From the NCBI RefSeq assembly GCF_001659605.2, contig NC_035161.2, forward strand, positions 5,970,662 to 6,034,661: DNA of 64,000 nucleotides, in the 5' to 3' direction. How positions within the stretch are numbered: position 1 is the stretch's first letter; every line of letters begins with the position of its first letter. This document shows positions 33,450-47,200 of this stretch, one piece after another. The translations under genes and the position numbers were made by a program. This DNA comes from Manihot esculenta. Taxonomy: Eukaryota; Streptophyta; Magnoliopsida; Malpighiales; Euphorbiaceae. Under the pieces are notes generated by a model, which was not told the origin of the DNA, searched no databases, and was given only the letters and a program-made list of their open reading frames with translations.

Positions 33450-36400
33450 TTAGAAAAGATAAGGGTATTGCTGGAGCATGGACTCCCGTGTCTCCCAGGT
33501 GCACTCTTCCATATCATGGTGGTTCCATAGGACTTTCACCATAGGGATTTCCTTGTTTCTTAGCTTTCTGATCTGGGTGTCTATGATCCGCACTGGCTGC
33601 TCAACATAGGTGAGATCCTCTTGGATCTCCACATCAGGCTCACTAAGAACCTTGCTCGGATTCGACACAAACTTTCTTAACATGGAAACATGGAAAACCG
33701 GATGGATTCTTTTCATTGAAGCAGGTAAATCCAGCTTGTACGACACATTCCCAATCTTTTGCAAGACTTCAAAGGGTCCGATGTATAGTGGGGCTAGTTT
33801 ACCTTTCTTCCCAAAACGAACCACTCCTTTCATTGGAGACACCTTGAGCAATACCAGATCCCCCTCCTGAAACTCTACCTGTCTTCTGCGGATGTCTGCA
33901 TAACTCTTCTGTCTGCTTGCAGCAGTCTTGATTCTCTCTCTGATTATGGGTACCACCCTGTTGGTGATCTCTACTAGCTCAGGCCCTGCCAAGGCCCTTT
34001 CTCCAACTTCCTCCCAGCAAACAGGTGATCTGCACTTCCTTCCGTACAAAGCTTCATATGGAGCCATCCCGATGCTAGCATGATGGCTGTTATTGTAGGC
34101 AAACTCCACCAAAGGTAGATGCTGCCTCCAAGAACCGCCAAAGTCCAGCACACACATTCTAAGCATATCCTCGATAGTCTAGATGGTCCTTTCTGACTGT
34201 CCGTCAGTCTGGGGGTGGAAGGCAGTGCTGAAATCCAACCTAGTACCCATGGCATTCTGCAGACTCCGCCAAAACCTGGAGGTGAACTGGGGCCCTCTAT
34301 CTGACACTATCGAAACAGGAACCCCATGCAGCCTGACAATCTCATCCACATATACCTGCGCCAACTTGTCCACAGAGTAGCCACTCCTGACAGGAATGAA
34401 GTGAGCAGATTTGGTGAGTCTGTCCACAATCACCCATATGGAGTCCACTCTGTTGGACGCTGCCGGTAACCCCACTACGAAGTCCATAGCTATATTCTCC
34501 CATTTCCACTCTGGAATAGGTAGCGGGTTAAGCATTCCAGCCGGCTTCTGATGTTCCAGCTTCACCCTCTGACACACTTCGCAGGCTGACACAAACTGTG
34601 CCACTTCTTTCTTCATCGCTGGCCACCAATAAACCTTCTTCAAATCTTGATACATCTTGGTGGCTCCGGGGTGAACGCTGTATCTTGCATTATGAGCCTC
34701 TCTCATAATGTCTCCTTTTAGTCCTATGTCATCTGGTACACACAATCGATTCCCATAGCGGAGGATCCCCTTACTGTCAAATCTGAACTCACTGTCCTTG
34801 CCTGACTGAACAGTCCTGGCAATCTTCACTAACTTTGGGTCCTCATGCTGTTTCTGAGCCACCTGCTCCAGAAACACGGGTGTCACTTTCATCTGAGCAA
34901 CCAAGGCACCTGTACCAGACAACTCCAACTGTAGACCTTCATCAATGAGTTTGTAAAACTCCTTCACCACTGGTCTCCTCTCTGCCGTGATGTGGGACAG
35001 ACTGCCTAGTGACTTCCGGCTTAGGGTGTCTGCCACGACATTCGCCTTACCCGGATGATACTGAATCTTGCAATCGTAGTCACTCAGCAGCTCTACCCAT
35101 CTCCTCTGTCTCAAGTTCAAATCTCTTTGACTCAAGATGTACTGCAGGCTCTTATGATCTGTAAAGATCTCACATTTTACCCCATAGAGGTAGTGCCTCC
35201 ACATCTTGAGCGCAAAGATTACTGCTGCCATCTCAAGGTCATGTGTGGGGTAATTCAACTCATGCTTCTTCAGTTGCCTAGAAGCATAAGCAATCACCCT
35301 CTCATTTTGCATCAGTACACAACCCAGTCCCACACGGGACGCATCACAAAAGACTGTAAAGTCCTCATCACTAGATGGCAGAGCTAAAACTGGTGCTGAA
35401 GTCAACCTCTTCTTAAGCTCTTCAAAACTCTCTTCGCACTGGTCGGTCCACAGAAACTTCTGATTCTTCCTGGTTAGTCTGGTCAGAGGGGCTGCTATTT
35501 TCGAGAAGTCCTGAACGAACCTCCTGTAGTAACCTGCCAAACCCAAGAAACTCCTGATCTCCGTCACTGAAGTGGGTCTAGGCCAATTAGCCACAGTTTC
35601 TGTCTTCTTGGGGTCCACCTCAATCCCATTCTCTAACACTACATGCCCCAAGAACGAAATGCTCCTCAGCCAGAACTCACATTTAGAGAACTTGGCATAC
35701 AAGCCATGTTCCCTCAAGGTCTGCAAGACCAACCGCAGATGATGGGCATGCTCCTCTGCATTCCTGGAATACACTAAGATATCATCTATGAAGACAATAA
35801 CGAAGTGATCCAGGTACTGGCTAAACACTCTGTTCATGAGATCCATGAATGCTGCAGGGGCGTTGGTTAACCCGAACGGCATTACAAGAAACTCAAAATG
35901 CCCATATCTGGTCCTGAAAGCTGTCTTTGGCACATCTTCTTCTCTGATCCTCAACTGATGGTACCCTGATCTCAGATCTATTTTGGAGAAACAACCTGCT
36001 CCGGCTAGCTGGTCGAATAGATCGTCGATCCTTGGCTATGGGTACTTGTTCTTGGTAGTGACTTTGTTCAACTGCCTGTAGTCGATACAAAGTCTAAGGG
36101 ATCCATCCTTCTTTCTCACGAACAAAACTGGTGCACCCCAAGGCGAAGTGCTCGGTCGGATGAAGCCCTTTTCTACCAACTCTTGCAACTGTTCCTTCAA
36201 TTCTTTCAACTCGGCTGGAGCCATCCTGTAGGGAGGGATAGAGATCGGTCGGGTTCCAGGCATCAATTCTATCTCGAACTCTATCTCCCTAGCAGGTGGT
36301 AAACCTGGCAGCTCGTCTGGGAAGACGTCTAGAAACTCTCTAACCACTGGCACCGAGGCGGGCTCTCTAACCTGACTGTTAAGCTCTCTCACATGAGCCA

Positions 36401-38426
36401 AATACCCCTGACACCCCTTCCTAAGCAACCTACGAGCCTGAAGAGCTGATATCAGACCTCTAGGTGTACCCCTCCTGTCTCCTCTGAAGACAACCTCTAA
36501 CCCATCCTGAACTCTGAACCTGACTACCTTGTCCCTGCAGTCCAAGGTAGCACCATGGGTAGATAGCCAGTCCATCCCTAGAATGACGTCAAAATCTGTC
36601 AAATCTAGAACCACCAGGTCGGCGGACAAGCATCTTCCCTCAACAAACACAGGACTATATTGGCAGACTGACTCTGCCACTGATGGAACACACTTGGGTC
36701 CACTGACCCAGAGAGGACACTCTAACTCAGAGATCATCAACCCCAACCTCTGGACGGCTCTCGGAGCAATAAAAGAATGAGATGCACCAGGGTCCATCAA
36801 GGCATACACATCTGAACAACCAATGACTAAGTTACCTGCCACCACGGTGTTAGATGCATCTGCCTCCTGCTGAGTCATTGTGAAGATCCGTGCTGGAGCT
36901 GATGGACCTTCATCTCTGAAACCGGCTGAAGAAGAGGCTGCCCCTCTCCCTCTGCCTCTGCCGCTGGCCTGAGTCATGGCTGGAGCTGCTGGCTGAGCCA
37001 CACTGCCAGAAGCTGTCTGCTGAGACTGTGCTCCAAAAGCTGCCCTAGGACACTCTCGAGCCATGTGTCCCTCTTGCCCGCATCTGAAGCAGGCTGCTGT
37101 CCCAGCCCGACAAACTCCCCTGTGTAGCCTACCACACTTTGTACAAACTGCATTATCTGCACCAGAGCTCGAGCCACTCCCTAGTCCCAGACTGGACTTG
37201 ACCTTGTTCCAAAACTTGTTCTTCTTGGGCTTCCTAGTGGTGTTACTCCACTTTTTGCTACCTGAAGCTGCTGCACTGAAAGAAGAAGAGCCTGGGGTCT
37301 TAGAACCAGAAGGCTGTGCCACTGACTGCTTAACTGTTCCCTGAACGATGGCACTGGCCTCCATTTTCTGGGCCATATCCACTATGGCGTGGAAGCTCTC
37401 CCTATCTGCTGACTGGATCAAGGTGGAATATCTAGAGTGGAGTTTCATGATATACCTCCTTGATCTTTTCTTATCCGTGTCAAGGTTTTGCCCTGCAAAA
37501 GGCAACAGCTCCAAGAATCTGTCTGTGAACTCCTCTACACCCATATCCTCGGTCTGCCTCAACTGCTCAAACTCTATCATCTTCAGCTCCCTTGAACTAT
37601 CTGGGAAAGCCCATCCTGCAAACTCGTTTGCAAACTCTTCCCAAGACATGCTGTCTACTCTGGGGTTCACATAATTCTTGAACCATTCCCGTGCCTTCTT
37701 GCACTTAAGAGTGAATCCAGCCATCTGAATGGCTCTACTGTCATCAGCCCCAATCTCATTTGTGATCACCTTAACCCTTTCAAGATACACAAATGGGTCA
37801 TCCCCTTTTTCATACTGAGGAGCACCCAATTTCATGTAGTCAGTCATCTTGACCTTACTCCCACTGGCTGAGCTAGGTCTAGGAGGTTGACCAACTGGGG
37901 CTGCTAGTTCTGTAGGTGGTGCAACATTTTCTGAGGTAGGGTTTGCTGGATTTGAATAGTAAGGTGGGGGTGGATACATTGGGTATTGTGAATATGGTGG
38001 GTAGTAGGGTGGGTATGGCATCTGTGTGGGATAAGGGGTGAAGCTAGGGTAATCCGATGTACCTCCCATCGAATACCCGGGATTTTGTGAGAAGTGTGGG
38101 TAGTGGGGTGGCTGCACAAATCCCGAGGCCTGAGTGCCTCCTTGGGACTCTCCCATTCCCTCTTCTGACATACTAACTCCCAAACTGCCATCCCTCCTCT
38201 GCTCTACATCCATATCATCCCCCATGCCTTCTGACATTCCTCCCTGAACTGTTCCTCTGACTGATCTGCTTCTACCCAGATCCAAAGACCTTCTAGGGTC
38301 TCTTATTATTCTGTCCCTATTGGACCTGCTTGACATTGCCCTAGGCAATGTAGGAGGACGGGCGCTCATGCCCTCATCCTCAGGTGGCACTCCAGTCAAT
38401 CGTGCAGATCGACGAGTTCCCCTCAT
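33450..38426 (-). pseudogene. gag-pol of C1 with two stop codons
   Basis: Collinear with element A over its length; start [10 protein letters not shown] at 38426. Gag with CCHC ([14 protein letters not shown]), DPGAS protease, RT FIDD, RNase H, integrase and chromodomain-like end are all present in one frame. Only two breaks were seen: TAG at 36036..36038 in RT, where relatives have Leu, and TAG at 34179..34181 in the integrase just after the catalytic Glu region, where relatives have Gln. Both are single-base changes. It is a recent loss of function, and its RNA could still be copied by proteins of element A. Confidence 0.93.
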
Positions 38427-38670
38427 CCCGTTTTCTGAAAAACAGCACATCACATAAACATTAGCATCATATGGTTCATGTGGGCACACATGAACCCTCA
38501 TCACATACATCACATATCATTAATGCACATGCATATAATCATGGCATTTCACATCATCAATCAAGACAGGACTCTACATCCTATCCTAGTGGACATGATC
38601 CTCCTATTGTGCTTGACCTTCTATAACATCTATGAGCCCGACACTCTAGGTCCGACCATATGAACCTAGG

Positions 38671-38682
38671 GCTCTGATACCA
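38671..38682 (-). other. Primer-binding site of C1 (initiator Met tRNA)
   Basis: TGGTATCAGAGC in element sense, three bases from the 5' LTR; the leader to gag ends in the conserved TTTTTCAG. Confidence 0.92.
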
Positions 38683-38685
38683 TTC

Positions 38686-40983
38686 TGTAACGACCCGAAA
38701 ATCAAACCGCTACCGGCGCTAGGATCCGGGTCGACTTAAGGCCGCCAGGACCCGTAGCAAGCCAAACATACATCCTGAAAACCTGTTTAATCCCATACAT
38801 GATCAAGAAAAATACATAAAAATTAAAACTTTTCTTTCATACATTCTATCATACGCCAAACTCAACCTGTGCATGCACTAAAACATAATCTTACTCATAA
38901 ACTTGACCCCTCTGTGGGATCTCATCAATGCCCCAATGGGCGATATACATGTGTTGAGTTGGCTACCATCTATATCATAAAACATCTAAGATCATGTATT
39001 TAAAAAGGGATTACAATAACTATGGTCAAGCACACTTCTAAACCTCAATATCAATATACAAAACATGACTATTCAACTTTACATTATCTTACAATTTATC
39101 ATGTCCGCTTTCTAACTATTACAAACATAAGACTTTACTCTTCTTGACTTCTCTGTCTAGCCCGTACCTGCAATCCTGGGGGATTAGGGAAAGGGGTGAG
39201 CTACAAGAGCCCAGTGAGCAGAATAATAGAAAACAATATTTAAAATCTCATGCCATCATGTAATGCAACACATTACAACTAATCACATCTCGGATGGTAT
39301 TGTCACCAATAGTCCTCTACATTTCCAAAGTGCCGGGACGTAGAATGGGTACAACCGGTCTTTCTCTTAACATAGCATATCATACATACCAATGTGCCAG
39401 GGACGTAGAATGGGTACAACCTGGACTTTCTCTTACATAGTGCCAGGGACGTAGAATGGGTACAACCTGGACTTCCATACCATCTCATGCCGTAGCATCA
39501 TCATACCATATGAGGACTAAAGGATCATTCAATGACCAATCCATATCAACATCATAAATGCAATGCAACATATTCGTGAATTCTAATGCAAACAACCTAA
39601 TTCATCACATGGCATTCATGATGCATGAACATGCTCAACTTTATAATTCATTTGCTTTAAAAACATAAAGGTTTATTCTACTCACCTCTTGCTGAAGCTC
39701 TACTGACTCAGAAGCAGCTGAACTCACTGCTGGGGTCCTCGGTTCCTCGGGTCTGAACCTACACAGGTGGACTCAAATGAGGGACCAAACAACTAGAACA
39801 TAACTCTAAAAACATCCCCCAAAAACCCCCTAAAACACCTCAAACAATCATGCAAAAACATGCAAAGAAAGGCTGGACAGGGCACTTTCGGCGGCAGGTT
39901 CGGCGGCCGAAAGTCCCTCCAGAGCCGAAAGTCAGGCAGGTTCGGCGGCACCTTCGGCGGCCGAAACTCCCAGACAGAGGCGAAACTCATGCATGTTCGG
40001 TGGCCGAAAGTGCCAGACAGAGACGAAAGTCTCTTTTCGGGGGCAACTTCGGCAGCCGAAAGGCCTGCCTCCCTAGCCATGTTCGGCGGCCGAAAGTTCC
40101 TTCGGCTGCCGAACCTGGTTTCTGCCAAAGGGCAGAAACTTGGCTCTTTTATGCACATTTGCCTCCCAAATCTTCCAACATGCATATAACTCATCCAAAT
40201 CATGCAAATATACATACATTGGCTCCTAGGGGCTTCAAACTAACTTAAACCCCAACTACAACACACAACAACAACTCAAATCCAACATACATGCTCAAAA
40301 CATAACATTAACTCAAAAACCTAACTATGAGCTAAACATGCATTCTTCCCATAGATCTTGCATAAAACTTACTTTAAACATGAAATGAGCTTAAGATCGG
40401 CTCTTACCTCTTGAAGATCGAGAGAGAGACGTCCTAAACTCGGAGGTGGGAGATTTTGAGTTCTTGAACCTCAAAGCTCCAAAACTTGCTTTAAACTCGA
40501 AAATCTTCAAAACAACGTAAAAACTTGTGAAAATCTTGAAAGATTTGAAGGAAAGAACTCAAGGATGGTGAGGAATGGCGGAAGGACTCACATTGGCCGA
40601 AAATGGGGAAAAAACTCGCCCGTTTTCGGCTAAGGGACCCTTTTATAGTGGCTGGCCAGGCCACGTTTGGGGGCCGAAAGTGCCTCCGCATGCATGCCAT
40701 GTTCGGCGGCCGAACCTAGACTTTCCTCACTTTTGCCTTCGGGGGCCTAAAGCACTCCCGAAGTACATGCATGTTCGGCGGCCGAACTTTGAGTTTCGGC
40801 GGCCGAACCTGAGTTTCCTCCAAGGGTGTTTTTATTCAAAAACTCATTTCCTCTTTACTTAAAATCATCAAAAACATTAAAACATTTCATGAAAACATGG
40901 TTTTACCCTTCTAGAGGTCTCCGACATCCGAAATTCCACCGGACGGTAGGAATTCCGATACCGGAGTCTAGCCGGGTATTACA
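38686..40983 (-). repeat. 5' LTR of C1
   Basis: 2,298 bp; candidate TATAAAAG on the minus strand at 40640..40647. Compared with the 3' LTR it shows a small number of mostly transition differences and fewer TTCGG/CCGAA units. Confidence 0.92.
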
Positions 40984-41377
40984 GAAAATAGGGGAGAAAG
41001 CTCGCCCATTTTCAGCCATGGGGCCTTTTATAGGGGCTGGCCAGGCCACCTTCGGAAGCCTAAAGTGGCTCCAAAACTCATACAAGTTCGGCGGCCGAAC
41101 ATGAGGTTCGGCAGCCGAACCTGGGCTACTTTCGGAAGCCTAACTTGCCCCCCTAAACTATCCCATGTTCGGCGGCCGAACTTGAGGTTCGGCGGCCGAA
41201 CCTGGAAATGTCTCCATGGTCTTTTTCATTCAAAACTCAATTTCTTTCTTACTTAAAACCATAAAATACATGAAAACATTTTATAAAAACATGTTTTTAC
41301 CCTTCTAGAGGTTTTCGACACCCGAGATTCCACCGGACGGTAGGAATTTCGATACCGGAGTCTAGCCGGGTATTACA

Positions 41378-41382
41378 TGGAG
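41378..41382. repeat. Target-site duplication of C0, right copy (TGGAG)
   Basis: Second copy, followed by Tat gag. Confidence 0.88.
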
Positions 41383-41740
41383 ACAGTTCGGTAGAGAAAG
41401 AACGACTCTCTAAGAGAATATGTGGCTAGATTCAACTCGGAGGCCCTGCAAATTCCTAAGTTAGACAAAGCAAGGGCTATGGAGGTCATGCAGAAAAGGA
41501 CCACATCCCTTGAGGTTTTTGGCTCATTGTGCAAGAAACTGCCCAATACCCTGGATGAACTGATGAAACGGGCTGAAAAGTACATCAGGCAGTATGACGC
41601 CTTGACTATGAGCAGGTTCACTAGAGAATCAGGGACAGAGGAAAGGCAGTGGAGGATAGAAGGCCTGAAAGGCAGGATAGGAGGCAGAACCGAGGGCCAG
41701 AGATGAACAGACAACTGTGGGAAAGGAAAGAGCAGAGAGC
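41383..41740 (+). pseudogene. gag middle part, right Tat element
   Basis: Continues gag between the C0 and D insertions: RKNDSLREYVARFNSEALQI, then a helical capsid C-terminal stretch ending in RAEKYIRQYDAL. A TAG just before RKNDSL and a TGA at 41704..41706 break it. Gag forms the particle in which reverse transcription occurs. Confidence 0.82.
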
Positions 41741-41745
41741 ATATC
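41741..41745. repeat. Target-site duplication of D, left copy (ATATC)
   Basis: ATATC before D, repeated at 61566..61570 after it. Confidence 0.9.
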
Positions 41746-44003
41746 TGTAATACCCGGCTAGACTTCGGTATCGGAATCCCTACTGTCCGGTGGGATCTCG
41801 GATGTCGGAGACCTCTAGAAGGGTAAAACCATGTTTTTATAAAATATTTTAATGTATTTTAAGTTTTTAAGTAAAAAGGAAATTGAGTTTTGAATGAAAG
41901 GTGACCAAGGAGGCATTTTCAGGTTCGGCCGCCGAACCTCAAGTTCGGCCGCCGAACGTGGGATGGTTTAGGGGGGCAAGTTAGGCTTCCGCAAGTCTCA
42001 AAGGTTCGGCCGCCGAACTTGCATGAGATGTGGGGGCACATTCGGCTGCCGAAAGGTGGTCTGCCAGCCCTATATAAGAGCTCCATAGCCAAAACGGGCG
42101 AGTTTTCTCTCCATTTTTGGCCACGGTGAGTTCATGCTCTCCTTTGGTTCATTTTTGATGTTTTTCCTTCAATCTTTCATGTTTTAACAAGCTTTATGTT
42201 GATTTGAAGAGATTTGAGCAAAAAGAGCAAGTTTGGAAGCTTGGAGACCAAATAGTGGATTTCTCCCTACCTCCAAGCTAGGATCGTCTTTCCTCTCGAT
42301 CTTCAAGAGGTAAGCTTAGATCCAACCTTTCTTGCATGTTTTAAACTAGTTTTATGAAGATCTATGGGGTAGAAATGCATGATAGGTTATTGTTATGTTT
42401 ATGGGTTTATGTATGTTTATGAACAATGTGGGTTGTTTGATGTGTTGTAGATGGGGTTTAGGATAGTTTGAAGCCCCTAGGAGCTTGTATGCTTGAGTAT
42501 GCATGTTGTAGAATAGGAAAATGTATGATTGAATGAGTTAGGAGGCGTTTGTGCATGTTGGAGCTGAGTTTCTGCCCTTTTAGGAGAAACCAGGTTCGGC
42601 AGCCGAAGGTTCTTTCGGCCGCCGAACCTGCCTGTGGTAGCATGAATCGGCTGCCGAACCCTGCCCCCGAAAGATGACTTTCGGCTCTGGAAGGGACTTT
42701 CGGCCGCCGAAGGTGCCGCCGAACATGCATGAGTTTCGTCTCTGGAGGGAACCTTCGGCCGCCGAAAGTGCCGCCGAAGGTGCATGACTTTCGGCTCTGG
42801 AGGGCCTTTCGGCCGCCGAACCTGCCGCCGAAAGTGCCCTGTTCAGCCCTCCTTTGCATGTTTTCTATGGATGTTTTAAGGTGTTTTTAGGGGGTTTTTG
42901 GGGAGTATTTTAGAGTCATGTTCATGGATGTTAGGTCCCTCATTTGAGTCCACCTGTGTAGGTTCGGATCCGAGGAACCGAGGACCCCAGCAGTGAGATA
43001 GCTGCTTTTGAGTCTTGTCAGAGCTAGCCAGAGGTGAGTGGAATAACTCTCTATGTTTTCAAAGTAAATAATGAACGTTTTAGCATGATTCACGCATCAT
43101 GAATGCCATGAGATGTATTAGGGTGCTTGCATTAGAATTCACGAATATGTCGTATTGCACTTTATGTTGTGGATGTGGATGAATGTTGAATGATCCATTA
43201 GCCCTTATATGGTATGACAGACTATGGAAGTCTGGGTGAGCCTGCACTACGCCCCTGGCATGACTGAATATGTATGTTATGCTATGGAAGTCCAGGTGTG
43301 CCTGCACTACGCCCCTGGCATGATTAGACTGTATGAAGGGCTAAGTGGTGACAAGTTCATCCTTGATGTGAAATGTTTGTGCTGTGATGCATTCCATGAT
43401 ATCATATGTTTTAAATGCAATGTTTTATTATTCTGCTCACTGGGCTCTAGTAGCTCACCCCTCTCCCTTAAACCCCAGGTTTGCAGGTACAGGGTAGACC
43501 AGGAGGTCCGCAAGAGTAATGAAGTCATGGTCATGTAATAGTTAGTGTGGACATGATAAATGTTGTTATGTCATGTTGAGTACAGTCATGTAAAAGTATG
43601 ATATAGAAACGTTATGTAATAATGCTTATGAAGGTTTAGAGTTGTACTTGACCATAGTATTATGTTAATCCCTTCTAGTACATGATCTTAATGTTTATTG
43701 ATGTTTATTGTAAACCAAACTCAATACATGTTATGTCACCCCAGTGGGGCAATGATGAGGCTCCAAAGAGGAGTAAATGTTTATGACTATGTTTATGTAT
43801 AGTGCATGCACAGGTTGAGTTTGGTGAATGAATGAAAGAATGAATGAATGTAAGGAAAAGTTCAATATTATTATGTATGTGTTGATCATGTATGGGATTA
43901 AACAGGTTTACAGGATGAATGTTAGGCTTGCTACGGGTCCCGGTGGCCTTATGCCGACCTGGATCCTAGCGCCGGTAGCGGTCCGGATTTTCGGGTCGTT
44001 ACA
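41746..44003 (+). repeat. 5' LTR of D
   Basis: TGTAATACCCGG to CGTTACA. TATATAAG at 42071..42078 is the likely TATA box; TTCGG/CCGAA clusters lie at about 41925..42060 and 42590..42840; the exon-like block is 42962..43033; two CCTGCACTAC repeats are at 43231..43320. Splice-donor-like words occur at 42126 and 42311. Confidence 0.93.
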
Positions 44004-44006
44004 GAA

Positions 44007-44018
44007 TGGTATCAGAGC
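44007..44018 (+). other. Primer-binding site of D (initiator Met tRNA)
   Basis: TGGTATCAGAGC three bases after the LTR. The leader runs to the gag ATG at 44274, preceded by a TTTTTCAG whose AG is at 44264..44265. Confidence 0.93.
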
Positions 44019-44273
44019 CCTAGGTTCATATGGTCGGACCTAGAGTGTCGGGCTCATAGATGTTCTAGAAAGTCAAGCACAATAGGAAGATCATGTCCAC
44101 TAGGATAGGATAAAGAGTCCTGTCTTGAATGATGATGTGAAATGCCATGATTTTATGCATGTGCATTAATGATGTGCTATGTATGTGATGTATGTGATGC
44201 GGGTTCATGTGTTTGCACATGAACCATGTGATGCTAATGTTTATGTGATGTGTGCTGTTTTTCAGTAAACAGG

Positions 44274-47200
44274 ATGAGAGGAACTCGTCGATCTGCACGA
44301 TTGACTGGAGTACCACCCCAGGATGAGGGCACTGATGCCCGTCCTCCTGCATTGCCTAGAGCAATGTCTAGTAGGTCCAGCAGAGAAAGAGCAGTAAGAG
44401 ACCCTAGAAGGTCTTTGGATCTGGGTAGAAGCAGATCAGTGAGGGGAACAGTGCAAGGGGATATGTCAGAGGATGTGGGGGATCAGATGGATGTGGATCA
44501 GAGGAGGGATGGCAGTCTCGGAGTAAGTATGTCGGAAGAGGGGATGGGAGAGTCCCAAGGAGGCACTCAGGCCTTGGGATTTGTTCAGCCACCTTACTAC
44601 CCACCCTTTTCACATAATCTCGGGTATTCGATGGGAGGTACAACGGATTACCCCAGTTTTAACCCTTATCACTCTCAGATGCCATACCCACCTTTTACCC
44701 ACCGTACCCACAGTACCCTATGTACCCACCCCCATCTTTCTATCCAGGTACAGCAAACCCTACCCCAGGGGATGCTGCACCTCCTCCACCACCAGCAGCA
44801 CCTACTGTTCCAGAAACCCAAATGCCTAAACCTAGCTCATATGGGGGGAGCAAGGTCAAGATGACCGACTATATGAAGCTGGGTGCTCCCCAGTTTGAAA
44901 CCGGTGACGACCCGTTTGTGTACCTTGAGAGGGTCAAGACAATTACAGATGAGATAGGAGCTGATGACAGTAGAGCCATTCAGATGGCTGGGTTCACACT
45001 AAAATGCAAGAAGGCTCGAGAGTGGTTTAAGAACTATGTGAACCCGAGGTTGGACAGCCTATCATGGGAGGAGTTTGCAAATGAGTTTGCAGGATGGGCT
45101 TTCCCTGACAGTTCCAGGGAGCTGAAAATGATTGAATTCGAGCAGTTGAGGTAGACAGATGAGATGAGTGTGGATGAGTATACAGACAGATTTTTGGAGC
45201 TGTTGCCGTATGCTGGGCAGAATCTGGACACAGATCAGAGGAAGTCAAGGAGGTATATCATGAGGCTCCATTCCAGGTATTCCTCCTTGATTCAGTCAGC
45301 AGAGAGGGAGAGTTTCCATGCCATAGTGGATATGGCTCGGAGGATGGAGGCTAGTGCTATCATCGAAGGAAAAGTCAAGCAGTCAGTGGCACGACCTTCT
45401 GGTTCCAAGACTCCAGGAGGGGGAAGGTTAGACCCTTCTTCTCTGAGTTCAGGCAGTAAGAAGTGGGACAGAGGCTCTCGAAAGTCCAAGAAGAACAAGT
45501 TCTGGAGCAAGATCAAGTCTGGTCTGGGATTAGGAAGTGGCTCGAGCTCGGGTGCAGGTATTACAGCATGTATGAAGTGTGGGAAGTCGAACAAGGGAGT
45601 ATGTCTGGTTGGGACGACAGCCTGCTTCAGATGTGGGCAGGAGGGACACATAGCACGGGAGTGTCCTAGAGTAGCTTCTATGGCACAGTCTCAGCAGACA
45701 GCTTCTGGTAGTGTGGCTCAGCCAGCAGCTCCAGCCGCGACTCAGACTAGTGGCAGAGGCAGAGGAAGAGGGGCAGCCTCTTCTTCAGCGGGTTTCAGGG
45801 GTGAGGGTCCGTCAGCTCCAGCACGGATCTTCACCATGACTCAGCAGGAGGCAAACACATCCAACACCGTGGTGTCAGGTAATCTCATCATTGGTTGTTC
45901 TGATGTGTATGCATTATTGGACCCTGGTGCATCTCATTCTTTCATTGCTCCGAGGGCCGTCGAGAGGTTGGGATTGATGGTCTCTGGGTTAGAGTGTCCC
46001 CTATGGGTCAGTGGACCCAAGTGTGACCTGTCAGTGGCAGAGTCAGTCTGCCAGTGTAGTCCAGTTTTTGTGGAGGGAAGATGCCTGTCCGCCGACCTTG
46101 TGGTTCTAGATTTGACAGATTTTGATGTCATTCTAAGGATTGATTGGCTATCTACCCATGGTGCTACCTTGGATTGCAGAGACAAGGTAGTCAGGTTCAG
46201 ATGTCAGGATGGGTCAAAGGTTGTCTTCAGAGGAGACAGGGGGAGTACACCTAGAGATTTGATATCAGCCCTTCACGCTCGTAGGCTACTCAGGAGGGGT
46301 TGTCAGGGTTTTCTAGCTCATGTGAGAGAGCTGGATAGTCATGTTAGAGAGCCCGCCTCAGTGCCCGTGGTCAGTGAGTTCTTAGATGTGTTCCCAGACG
46401 AGCTGCCAGGTTTACCACCTGCTAGGGAGATAGAGTTCAAAATTGAGTTGATGCCTGGAACCAGACCGATCTCTATCCCTCCCTACAGGATGGTACCAGC
46501 AGAATTGAAAGAGTTAAAAGAACTGTTGCAAGAGCTGGTAGATAGAGGATTCATCCGACCGAGTACCTCACCTTGGGGTGCTCCAGTGCTATTTGTGAAA
46601 AAGAAGGATGGATCTCTCAGACTTTGTATCGACTACAGGCAGTTGAACAAAGTCACTACCAAGAATAAGTACCCATTGCCAAGGATCGACGATCTATTTG
46701 ACCAGCTAACTAGAGTAGGTTGTTTCTCCAAAATAGATTGAGATTGGAGTACCATCAGCTAAGGATAAGAGAATAGGATGTGCCGAAGACAACATTCAGG
46801 ACCAGATATGGGCATTATGAGTTCCTTGTGATGCCGTTCGGGTTAACCAATGCCCATGCAGCATTCATGGATCTCATGAACAGAGTTTTCAGTCAATACC
46901 TGGATCACTTCGTTATTGTCTTCATAGATGATATCTTAGTGTATTCCAGGAATGCAGAGGAGCATGCCCATCATCTGAGGTTGGTTTTGCAGACCTTGAG
47001 AGAACATGGCTTGTATGCCAAGTTCTCCAAATGTGAGTTCTGGCTGAGGAGCATTTCATTCTTGGGGCATATGGTGATAGAAAATGGAATCGAGGTAGAC
47101 CCCAAGAAAGTGGAAGCTGTAGCTAACTGGCCTAGACCCACCACAGTAACTGAGATCAAGAGCTTCTTGGGTCTAGCAGGTTACTACAGGAGGTTCGTTC

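Larger units (their letters stand above)
31022..40983 (-). mobile_element. Element C1: nearly intact chromovirus inside C0
   Basis: A 9,962-bp element with LTRs of 2,331 and 2,298 bp, PBS, PPT and a gag-pol broken by only two stop codons. The bases flanking it (CATTC left, GAAAA right) do not match, because its left neighbour is a fragment of another copy's leader. Sequence is close to E and A. Confidence 0.92.
30338..41377 (-). mobile_element. C0: LTR remnant split and rearranged by element C1
   Basis: The left piece 30338..30997 carries the TGTAAC end and the right piece 40984..41377 carries the TATTACA end of one LTR, with an intact TGGAG duplication outside. The right piece resembles the LTRs of D (for example TTCGGAAGCCTAA, the counterpart of a D motif). 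Over 1 kb of the middle of the LTR is missing on the left side of C1. The left piece contains two tandem copies of a block with TTACTGTACTATACTTTACA near 30711..30760. Confidence 0.82.
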
